Assembly (NCBI GenBank): GCA_025716815.1
Contig: JAIXMN010000010.1
Coordinates: 248,001-312,000 of the forward strand
Length of the DNA: 64,000 nucleotides
Reading direction: 5' to 3'
From: Dichotomocladium elegans
Lineage: Eukaryota; Mucoromycota; Mucoromycetes; Mucorales; Lichtheimiaceae
Shown: positions 11,727 to 20,430 of the stretch, piece after piece
How positions within the stretch are numbered: position 1 is the stretch's first letter
How the letters are laid out: the number at the start of each line of letters is the position of its first letter
Notes under the pieces: generated by a model
Database searches by the model: none
Told to the model about the DNA's origin: nothing
The model's input: only the letters and a program-made list of their open reading frames with translations
Position numbers and translations under genes: made by a program

Positions 11727-12460
11727 ATATTTGTTTGCTTTTAATTGTCGTCTTGGGTTCTTGTTGCTCTTGTATTTCCTCTCAGAGGATTGCTTATTGC
11801 GCACAGATGTGTGTGTTGTACTTCGTTCTTTGACGGCATTGATGCTTAATAGCGCGGCAGGCCCAGTCGTTCTTGCGTTCTTTAGGTTTGGTCTTCAAGC
11901 CTTGGGAGATATACTTGTATGTTGCGGGCCATATACGATATGGTGGCGCATATATCGGTAGCTTTCATATTCTTGACTCGAGAGCATGGCGGGCAAATTG
12001 AGGACGAAGATAGATTCATCAGCGAGAGAGGCACTTTCTTTTCAAGTGATTGGGCGGAATATATGGACGCACATTGTAAAGCACACGAATCCTGCAGCGA
12101 CGTTGATGGGGGCTGCAACCGGACGAGCTGGTCATCTGAAGGTAGGGCTGAACATTGTCGAATTTGTCGGGCATTCTGACTAACTCATGATTGATCGATC
12201 TCTCGGCCACCTTCGCCTTATCGGAAACCATCCGCCATTTCGTGGACAGAGCAAGCACTTGCAGTTATTATGCCACCACCGGGCTCGAGTTGCAGTCTGC
12301 GCAACGAGCTGTAATTATCGCTGAAAAAGTTCCGCGCGTATAGAAGTGTCTTGTTTCCGTAGAGGTTGTGCCCGTAAAGCGAAGTTGATGCTTGCTCTCA
12401 TTGCTTCGAATCTTCTTCCGTGAGACATTAATGACTTGCATTCCCCCGGCTACACCCATA

Positions 12461-12568
12461 TGCAAGAATATAAACTCGCTGCCTTCGCCCGGATATGCGA
12501 GAATATAAACTCGCTGCCTTCACCCGTAAACGCGAGAATATAAACTCGCTGCCTTTGCCCATCTACGC
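12461..12568. repeat. Three 35-bp tandem repeats, each with a TATAAA core
   Basis: GAATATAAACTCGCTGCCTT starts at 12466, 12501 and 12536, an exact 35-bp spacing, with small changes in the linker. Each unit carries a TATAAA. The right arm carries the same three units near 38476-38575. Confidence 0.8.
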
Positions 12569-12649
12569 GTGCTAACACACGCAGCTGCGTCGGACGCAGG
12601 GTAGGACTTGGGCGAAAGGAGGGGAAGGGGGAGGTGATGGAGAGGGAGA

Positions 12650-13460
12650 AAGGGACTTCGGGATCGCCCGTACGGAAAGCCATCAAGAGTCGGTTCAGAT
12701 GACTTCTTCTGCAGCTCCCGTGGGTTCCCAGCAGCCTCCGAGCCCGCAACGCTTGGGTCAACCTCCCCAAACCAGCAACAGGCGCACACCGCACGCCCAG
12801 GACTTCTCTACTCCGATCATACGGGGATTACCACGAATCTTGATAAAGTAAGTTATGTCTTATCTTCATGAACACATTTGGTGTACGTGTGTGGCCTTTT
12901 GAAATCTCTCTTTCTTTTTCTTGAAGCAGAAATCAAGGATGCAAAAAAAATGCCAGGTGTGTGCTTAACGGCACAACACCTGGCATTTCGACAAGGCACA
13001 TTCCATGCGGATAAGATTAGTTAGTATATCTGGTCCATTACAAGTATCATAGAAAATGAAATATGGGTACTTACAGTAAAACCACCGCTTGGACCCCGTT
13101 GCTTGTGATGATGATGATGTACAGATAGAAATCTGTCATGGTGCCGCGTAGGTCACCAAACGCTCTCATAAACGTTTGAGCGTATTACTTGCCTTGTAGG
13201 CTGCCAACAACAAGAAGAGTACACTTCTGAGTGTTCATGGAGATAAGACATAACTTACTTTATCAAGATTCGTGGTCCCCGAATGGCTTGAGCAGAGATA
13301 GCCCCAGACGGGCAGTGTGCGACCCGTTGCTGATCTGAGGAGGCATCGCCAAACGCTGCAAGCTCGAAGGTTGCTGGTACTTCCACAAGAAACTACAGAA
13401 GACGCCATCCTCCCCGGCTCAAGATGACTTCCGCAGGGTTCACCCTCCGTCCCACGAGCT
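12650..13460. repeat. Diverged internal palindrome inside the left arm
   Basis: The reverse complement of about 12650-12876 aligns with 13229-13460. The inner 45 bp is almost perfect (CACGAATCTTGATAAAGTAA on one side, its complement on the other, one difference over the stretch), and similarity falls to about 65-70 percent farther out. The 350-bp loop contains a smaller hairpin. It resembles long terminal inverted repeats around a short insert, but the outer parts are too diverged and no target duplication is seen. The right arm has the same arrangement. Confidence 0.6.
12950..12986. other. Hairpin, 11-bp perfect stem
   Basis: ATGCCAGGTGT pairs with ACACCTGGCAT around a 15-nt loop at the centre of the palindrome. 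The right arm copy keeps the stem with one G-T type change. Confidence 0.6.
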
Positions 13461-13814
13461 TGTCTCCCTACTCCTCGGTGCGGAGCGGTGGGGGAGAGGA
13501 GGTGCTGGAAAGGGCGTATGAAAACACAAACAGTCAGTCGCAGTGATATAGCTAGAGATAGAACTAGTACTTACGCGGAATACGCGCGAACGCGGGGAGT
13601 GCGGGAGGTGGAGGAAGTGCGGAAACCACGCCGGCCATACGCCTGCGATGCTGGCAACGGACGCGGCGTGGGGGAAGTAGAGATGGCGGATACGGCGCGT
13701 AACGAGGTGTGGTGGCATGACGCCGTGATGCACCAGCGTTACGGCCGGGGAAAAGGGCGGCAGAAGGAATGGAAAGCGCATGGCTCGAAGCCAGAGGCGC
13801 TGTAGCTGTTGAAG

Positions 13815-14492
13815 CTACGGCAGCTGTTGAAGCTGCTGCTGGTGGATCCAGTACAACTGTTGGAGTTGCTGCTGGTGGTGGTTGTACAGCTGTTGGAGCT
13901 GTTCGTGATGCTCCACCCGCATCTGCTCCACCTCTTGGTGGTGGGCATTGTGCAGCTGTTGAAGCTGCTGCTGTTGCTGGTATTGCAGCTGTTGAAGCTG
14001 CTGCTCTCTCTGAAATTGCTGCTGCAATTTCGCCAACGTCATCTCGCTGTGCTTGCGCACACGTCCTTGTCGCTGCTGCTGGCGGCACGAATATCGGCCC
14101 ACCAGCGCCTGTTTTTGATAAGGTAAAACAAGGCGCCGGAAACGACCCGGAGTGGTTCGAGCACAGTGCGGACCACGCGATCCACCTGCGCACCGAGATG
14201 ACAAGGATGCCCCCAGGCAAGGCTCCGTAGAGACACTTGCCATAGAGACATCCGAGTCATACTCGGATGTAGCAGGAGATGCGGGCCGCAAAGGCATCTC
14301 CAAGCCGATTTCCTTTGCCGAGTTTTCCTCCCGTATGTGGAGGCGGCGACGACGGAGAGAGCGGCGAGCAGAAATGGAAGGGATGCTGTAAGGCATTGCC
14401 CTTAACCACCTGACGTGAGAGATTCTCCGGTGGGAGAAGGGGGCAGAGGTCGCGTGAATCGCTAGCGTTGCTGGTGCTGCTGAATCAAACAT
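13815..14492 (-). CDS. Gln-rich coiled-coil protein of the inverted-repeat arm, copy 1, 225 aa
   Basis: The ORF starts MFDSAAPATL and ends with a repeated LQQL pattern. An Arg-rich segment (ISARRSLRRRRLHIREE) near residue 45 is followed by a Ser/Pro/Asp-rich middle and, from about residue 150, a heptad-like Gln/Leu coiled coil (QQQFQREQQLQQLQ, HHQEVEQMRVEHHEQLQQL). A TATAAATA on the minus strand at 14552-14559 lies about 60 bp upstream. The ORF stays open in the other arm despite nucleotide changes, which argues that it is or recently was a gene. Overlapping Ala-rich frames on the other strand come from the same GCA/GCT triplets. No known family is recognised; a DNA- or RNA-binding adaptor is only a guess. 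Possible downstream exons were not resolved. Confidence 0.5.
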   Translation of the reverse strand: MFDSAAPATLAIHATSAPFSHRRISHVRWLRAMPYSIPSISARRSLRRRRLHIREENSAKEIGLEMPLRPASPATSEYDSDVSMASVSTEPCLGASLSSRCAGGSRGPHCARTTPGRFRRLVLPYQKQALVGRYSCRQQQRQGRVRKHSEMTLAKLQQQFQREQQLQQLQYQQQQQLQQLHNAHHQEVEQMRVEHHEQLQQLYNHHQQQLQQLYWIHQQQLQQLP

Positions 14493-14551
14493 CTTTGGGA
14501 AGAAGAAAAAGAAAGAAGATGTGAAGATTAGCGCTGTTAGAATTTCCGGTA

Positions 14552-14559
14552 TATTTATA
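14552..14559 (-). promoter_or_regulatory. TATA box of the arm gene, copy 1
   Basis: TATAAATA on the minus strand, upstream of the ATG at 14492; conserved in the other arm. Confidence 0.5.
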
Positions 14560-14656
14560 CTGTATCTACGTTTCTTTTTTTGGAGGGTGGGGGAGCCAAT
14601 GACAACGTCCTGTAAAGGTGTATGGTGTGATTCTGCCTTATCTGAAAACTTTGTCG

Positions 14657-15284
14657 CTACAACTCCAAGTAGCCATCTTTTTCATCACTCCATCTCATTT
14701 TTGCCATAAACCAGGCCTCTGCGAGTCTCCTCGAACTAGCCACGTCTGATTTGATCCACATCTCGGCATATGGCGTAGTTTTTGCAAGAACAAGTGGTAG
14801 AAAAGGATGTCCAAAAAATTCACCCTCCCGATACAGGCCGGCAACTGTTTTCGCGGCACTATGTACGTCCTGATCTCGATGACAACAGATTAACAAAGAG
14901 ACCGGTGTTAGCTTATACTTGAACTCTGCTTTTAGTTTTTCCTGGGACGCTTGCATCGAGGAAAACGTTCAGATGACACAAATAACGGTACGAGCGCTCA
15001 AACTGATGCGAAAAGGAGAAGCTCCAAGATATGTCTTTCCCGATGGTTTACAAGTGCATAGAATGTATTCCATTTATGTCGATGAATGCAGCCATCGAGA
15101 TGTTCAGTGCTGTAGCAGCGCACGCTATGCTATGTCTACGCATATCTCTGTCGCACTGCCGTCCTTTATCGATAAGGATGCAACACCGGTTATGATCGTC
15201 CTAGCTGACGTACAACCTGGCGATCTTTTCTATATGACTACCACCGGGCCCTTAACAAGAAAACTATTCGGGTATCCATGGTAA
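14657..15284. other. Unresolved coding-like segment in left arm
   Basis: Two abutting open frames of normal amino-acid composition lie on opposite strands: minus 14657-14956 (about 99 codons, ends DGYLEL) and plus 14919-15284 (about 121 codons, contains VQPGDLFYMTTTGPLTRKLFGYPW in part). The right arm equivalents are disrupted by indels (about 35750-36340). This may be a decayed gene carried by the repeat. No family is recognised, and the strand is not certain. Confidence 0.25.
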
Positions 15285-15889
15285 GCAGAGACAGGTGTTC
15301 AGCCACTTTGTAAATACGTGTGTACCTCTCACAAGGACTACGTCGATGCCACCACTTATATTGCGGATCTATTTTCTTCATTACGTATATGATTAACCCT
15401 ATGGATCAAGAGTGGTAATCTAACATCATTGATAACATTTCAATCCGTGGTGCCTCGAGGATAGATTTGGTTGTATCGGCAACGCATATAGGCCGGGCGA
15501 AATGGAGAGAATCCTGGAGTGAGTTATACCGCATGTCTGCGCCTAATCCAGTTTTTGCCTGTTTCCTAAAGGTGCTTTAATTGCATATAAGTGCGCTTAC
15601 AGCGATACGGATTTGGGATGAATGGAGGAAAAGTTATACAACTATCCTGTTCTGCGCAACTGTGGGCGCACGCGAGAACATAGTCAACAGAGGCGCTGAC
15701 GCGAGGAAACGGATGCAGTTCGTCATTCTCTGTTTCATCGAGCGGATCAGAGTGTAACAGCGTTTTACGAATGTTTGCTGCGGATAAAAATCGTAAAGAA
15801 TCCGGAAGGTTACTGTGTAGGAGAACCGTGTTTTATCACGAGCGGAAGTAAGTGAGACTGGATAAAGGTGCTCTTTATTGTACCATGAG

Positions 15890-16307
15890 CTGCCTCGCTA
15901 TAACAAATCGGTAAGCGTGTTTCACGAGCTACTAAGAGGGTCATGTGATCTCTGCTCTAGATTGATAACTACAACACACAGAAATTCTGTGCAGAGGATT
16001 ACTTCCTTATCAAATCCATCCTCAGCCTCCTTTCCACAACCTTGCCCGGTATGAACCTGTACGGTATTGTCTTGAATTTATTCTGTGCCTGAGACTCATT
16101 GCTGATTTAGATTTACCAATCCTACCCGCGCCCAAGGTCATGGAAAGGTGTGAAAGAATACTGGACCCACAATTGGGCCGCGATTTGGCTGCCTTGCGGC
16201 AGGGCCCTTCTTTTTTTGCATCGCTGCTTCCGCTGTTGTATCAAGCATCCGTTGTGCTGTTCGTGCTTTCCCTCGTCCCTCGGGGGCTAATTTACTGCGC
16301 CGGCTGA
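15890..16307 (+). pseudogene. 3' exons of an unknown gene, truncated at the left arm boundary
   Basis: Three joined segments read through in one phase: a short piece ending 15910 (LPRYNKS), 15961-16048 (starts IDNYNTQKFCAEDYFLIKS) and 16111-16307 (starts DLPILPAPKVMERCERILDP, ends at TGA). Splice sites are good (TCG|gtaagc, ctctag, CCCG|gtatga, gatttag), and the two introns match the size of others in the window. The last exon encodes a hydrophobic stretch (SLLPLLYQASVVLFVLSLV) near the C-terminus, probably one membrane helix. No start or upstream exons can be found because the inverted-repeat arm begins about 60 bp upstream. It is either a gene cut by the rearrangement or one whose 5' part extends into the arm. 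Product not recognised. Confidence 0.4.
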
Positions 16308-17512
16308 ATTGCCAGCAATGACGCTGCTGGCCACTGTCGCATAGGCGGATTACGAATCGAAGGACCTATGACAACGCGTTATAACCAGACCCATTTCTAC
16401 AGATTTTTTTCCCTCTATTTTTCTCCCATTAGGTTTTTATGAAGTTTTACTGACGTGAGGATGGTCTGAGAGGAACATGGACATATAGTCTATGATATTG
16501 GTCACCTATACACTCACGAGCACATTATCTGTAATAGTGCTATCATCCCCTCGGTAAATCATATATATAGTAGATAAATATATAGCTATGGAGGATCTTG
16601 TTTCCGATTCCATTCGAATAAAAGACATCCGCGAGTCTCATCGTATTGCTACTGTCCACCTCAAACAACTGAAAACACCACAGCCGCTCGCTTGTCCCTC
16701 TGCTTCTGCGTTGCTGTCTGTTACCTCCCCCAAATCTCTCTGCACTGGTTATCGCCGTTACGCATCTGATTAACCCCGTAGATGTACGTGTAAGTTAGCG
16801 CATTGGGGATGATTAATATTTTGGGTCTTTGTATTATTCTAGAAAATAAAGCAAAATCATGCAATGTCTTCCCGATGCTTGAGTTTAACCTATTTCCAGT
16901 GAATAACCTGCTCCTCCACTCCTCTTATTATTTTCTTTCAAAAAAATATGTGGGCTCGTTAAAACTGATAGGCCAAACTGTTGTGTAAGAATGAAAGGAA
17001 AGTAATGACTTTATTCATGTTAAGGTAACCTTTGCCTACTGTGTATATCGCTGCCATGCGATATACCGCTTCAGGCATCAACAGCCTTAAGAAATCGTTG
17101 ACGTTTAGATCGATACGCCACCTTTTAGACAAAGACGATCCATCAAATACAGTGCATGTATATTGGGGTCTCGACTATTAAACGATGACTAGGACACAGA
17201 CATCTACCAAAGTCTTATGGTCATATCTGAAAAAAGCTGATAACATGTCTGTCATCAACTAAAGCACGCCGTTTCAATATACCTACATACCAGCATACAC
17301 ACACCACAATTACCATCTTTAACAGATATATTGGCGCGTGCGAACCTTCTCGGCAATTGAATAAAAGGGATGGCGGCTTTAATTGCTGCTTAAAGCTGCG
17401 ATTAGCAGAAATCAGGGCCGTTTCCTTCATATGGGCGGTAACTGTATTGATCAATTTGCATTAAATTTTTCTATCCTCGACGCCAAACTTTTTTTTACTC
17501 TAAACGACAGAA
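16308..17512. other. Intergenic, upstream of HEN1
   Basis: AT-rich DNA with no gene recognised. A 61-codon frame at 16588-16773 is too short and featureless to call. It holds the presumed HEN1 promoter; no clear TATA box was identified. Confidence 0.5.
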
Positions 17513-18942
17513 ATGGAGGAAGACGGTTATCAATTGTTCAAACCTTCCTTGTGGCGTCAGAGACGTTCTTTTATTCTTGAGATTCTTCAGAAACACAATG
17601 TGACGTCGGTAAATGACTAAGTGCCTTTTTGAGAAGATCGAGACATTATATGATTGTCAAACTAATCGGGGGGTTGGTGTAAGAACAGGTTCTTGATTAT
17701 GGGTGTGGAGAAGGCTCAGTCTTATCTTTCCTCATTCCGCCGACTTCGCCCATTACCCGCCTGGCAGGTGTCGACATTTGCACTGAGTCGCTGCAGGAGG
17801 TAGTTCAAAGCTGCCAACCGTGGCCGGCGGATTATACCCACCTCAGGGAGAACCCCTTGACAATTGATATTTATCATGGTACGTGTATAAGAGAGGAGGA
17901 AAGGCTGCGAACTCCGAGTAATCCATGTATACTTAAGGTTCTGTGGATCAATATGATGAGCGTCTCGGTACATACGAAGCGATTGTCTGTTCAGAAGTAA
18001 TTGAACATCTGTATACGCCTACGCTTGATCATATTTTGGAAACTACGCTTGGTCAATACCAACCAAGGATTATGATTATGACCACGCCGAATGCAGAATA
18101 CAATATCTATTTCGATTCCCTTAACTACAATACACCAGATGCAACATTCCGACACGAAGATCACAAATTCGAATGGACACGGAAAGAGTTCCAAGCCTGG
18201 TAATGTAAATGAAAACCTTTTGGGTCTACTGTAAAGAATGATTTACTGATATATATACCTCATCGCTGTTAGGTGTGAGGCAGGTGCAAAAAAATATGGC
18301 TATAGTGTCGAATTCTACGGCATAGGGCTTATGGAGGGCATGTGCCATGATACTTCTGTGGGACATTGCACACAAGCATGCGTCTTCGTACGGGCCTGCC
18401 AGACACAGCAACAGGTCCCTCTACCATCTCAAAGGACGTCTCATCGACTCGTCAGGCATATTGAATTCCCATACCTTGACAAAGATGAAGCGCTGCTTGA
18501 CGAACGACAAGCACTGCAAGAAATCGAGGACTACATTGCCATACTCTGCCGGCCTTTTCATGAAGAGAATGATAAATCCTGCCACTTCAAGACCATGGAC
18601 AATGATATAGCAGATCCAGCGCTCGAATGGCATTCTGATTGGGCCCAAGACGTTGACCTATCATTATCACCATCACCTCTTCCTCCTTCCATAGATGAAC
18701 CATCCATAATGCGAAAGAGCTATTCATCAGTGCCTCAGCGGTTCGCTCTATCTATTTTATGGGATATCCCTCGTGTACGACAAATATGCAAAAAGCAAAG
18801 CTATCTAGTACAGCTCCTACTGAGGGAACGTGCGGGGGACTACGAGGTCAAAGATGCGGATCTGGTGGTGTTGAAAAAGTTTGAGTACGATAATGAAGAG
18901 GATGTCTCTGTGCGTGCAGGTGAGCAGAGTGACGACGATTAA
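17513..18942 (+). CDS. hen1: HEN1-type small-RNA 3'-terminal 2'-O-methyltransferase, 405 aa
   Basis: Four exons: 17513-17608, 17689-17878, 17938-18199, 18273-18942 (1218 nt, in frame). HEN1 transfers a methyl group from S-adenosylmethionine to the 2'-OH of the 3' nucleotide of small RNAs, protecting them from tailing and decay. The SAM-binding motif VLDYGCGEGSVLSFL falls just after the first intron. The metal-binding signature is complete: CSEVIEHL (E, E, H) and FRHEDHKFEWTR (H), with MIMTTPNAEYN between them. The C-terminal third is acidic and lacks a known domain. The plant-type N-terminal dsRNA-binding and La domains are absent, so it is the short catalytic form that in animals and fission yeast acts on single-stranded small RNAs. 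It lies 1.7 kb from the left arm and shares the island with Dicer. Confidence 0.92.
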
Positions 18943-19135
18943 TAAACTTACCTTCAACAAACAAAGAAATGCCGTGGTGGCATGCACGAGGGGTACATTG
19001 ATTGGAAAAAGAGTGGTCACAAATGGGACCCCGACGTCATGGAAAGAGATCCGACGGCGTTGTGTTGTCGGTGAGGGGGGTATCAGCCAATAGGTAGATT
19101 GTTTTTCCTACCACCAACTCAAAGAAAAAAATAAC

Positions 19136-19580
19136 ATGTCGGCTAAGGTGCCCAGTGAAGATTTGCTTTCTCAAAAGGCAAGTAAATCCTAGCTCCTTGC
19201 ATCTTACCGAGTACTTATGTCGCATCAGTGGGATCAAGTCATTTCCAACTTTGTCATCAAGACCGGACTGGGTCTGAGTGCAGGCATTGTCGCTTCAGCT
19301 CTTCTGTTCAAGAGTAGGCCAAACAAGAAACGCGTTCTATGTATCCACATACAAGTTGTATTGACAGTTGTATAAATTATCTTAGAGCGAACATGGCCTA
19401 TTGCCATTGCGACTGGCTGGGGCTTCGGTGTTGCATATGCTGACGCTCAGGTAGGTTTGGATAAAGACAAAAGTAGGGCATGGCAGAATAGACATTGATG
19501 GAGCAATGTTTATACAGCGAGTATTCCACCCTCATCACGTTCCCGGCGTCCAGTTCGAAAAGAAGAAGCCTGTTGTTTAG
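19136..19580 (+). CDS. mic10: MICOS subunit Mic10, 84 aa
   Basis: Four small exons (19136-19177, 19229-19313, 19386-19450, 19518-19580; 255 nt, in frame) encode a protein too small for ordinary ORF calling. Mic10 is an inner mitochondrial membrane protein that oligomerises to bend membrane at crista junctions. There are two hydrophobic helices: the first with GLGLSAGIVASALLF, the second with ATGWGFGVAYADAQ. These are the paired glycine motifs of the family, separated by a short positive loop (KRTWP). The N-terminus (SEDLLSQKWD) and length match known Mic10. The first intron starts with GC. It begins 193 bp after the HEN1 stop, on the same strand. Confidence 0.9.
19178..19228 (+). other. GC-AG intron in mic10
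   Basis: CAAAAG|GCAAGT to cgcatcag; 51 bp. Using it joins SQK to WDQVI in frame, exactly where the family sequence continues. Confidence 0.75.
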
Positions 19581-20430
19581 ACTTATGCAATTAAAACTTT
19601 ATCCGTCTAGTCCCCATCCCCAGCTTCGTTTGGCAAACACGCAAACCGGGCACATACACGTATCCAATCCTCTTCATTCCCACTCATATGCATTGTCAAA
19701 TTCAAATTTTTCTACGGTTTCTGGAAGCGTCTAAGCGAATTACTTAATCTGGCGAATGGCTCTGAACTTCTCCTGCGCTCCAATATTAGCGCGGTGTCTT
19801 TGAGAAAGAACAGGGTACAACGATCCATTTGGAAACAGGGGCTCATCATTATTTTACCCATGTAGGGTATAGCGTTAAGCTGCAAACGCGTTCAATTTTG
19901 TGTTTTCTCTCTCTCTCTCTGTCTCGGACATTGGGATGTTACTTCTACCGGCCAAGCATATTACTGGTTATTATAAAACGGAGAAGCCACTCAATACTGG
20001 TTCCGTTCTTTTGAGAGCTCTGCTGCGATCAGAGTTTATTAGATTTAGATATCGGAAGAAACATTCATAGTCGCCTTTCAGTGTCTTGAGAACTCTTGCC
20101 CCGTGCTCACGCAAATAGTAGGAATCCCGCTGGTGTGCACTATGCATTTCCCGCTCCGCTCGCGGTGAATACGGCAATGGGAAGATAGCTCTACTGACAC
20201 CGCTCCTCCCTCATCTTTTTCTTCCTCACGCCTTGCCCTTTATTCAGTAACTGAAATCATATCCTTTCATTACCATACCACAACATACCAAACCCTGTAA
20301 GAACAACAAACCACTACTGCAATTCTCTACCGAGCTTCTTTTCCCTCATACGGCAACCCGACTTTTTGTGTCCTTGTACATAATATTCTCATTTTCACGT
20401 TTTCTTTTTTATTTTACATTTTTCACCGAG
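19581..20430. other. Intergenic, MIC10 3' flank and SNF5 5' region
   Basis: No gene recognised. It contains a CT microsatellite (about 19905-19921) and a pyrimidine-rich stretch before the SNF5 ATG. Confidence 0.55.

Larger units (their letters stand above)
10565..15825 (+). repeat. Left arm of a 5.26-kb inverted repeat
   Basis: Read on the plus strand, this arm matches the reverse complement of 35200-40465. By eye the central part (about 12.0-14.7 kb) is nearly identical; the 225-codon ORF differs at only about five residues. The outer end (10.6-10.85 kb) and inner end (14.8-15.8 kb) are more diverged, roughly 90 percent, with small indels. It contains an octamer satellite, a 35-bp triple repeat, a diverged internal palindrome and one plausible gene on the minus strand. 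I found no target-site duplication or transposase, so I call it a large inverted segmental repeat rather than a named transposon. The ends are placed where visible similarity stops and are uncertain by tens of bases. Confidence 0.9.

Noticed and set aside
11074..11833. Long Phe/Cys/Leu-rich frames resembling multi-pass membrane proteins, and Lys/Gln-rich frames at 39225-39788
   Set aside because: They are translations of the octamer satellite, open in several frames because the period is 8.
11280..12568. CRISPR-like array from the regular repeats
   Set aside because: Repeats are direct tandems without unique spacers, in a eukaryotic genome.
12833..13275. A simple MITE with 45-bp terminal inverted repeats
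   Set aside because: Similarity continues well beyond the putative ends at a lower level and no target duplication was found, so it is described as a diverged palindrome.
13564..14230. Ala/Pro-rich frames overlapping the Gln-rich ORF (also 36801-37479)
   Set aside because: Off-frame and antisense readings of the same CAG/GCA/GCT triplets; the Gln-rich frame has the TATA box and better composition.
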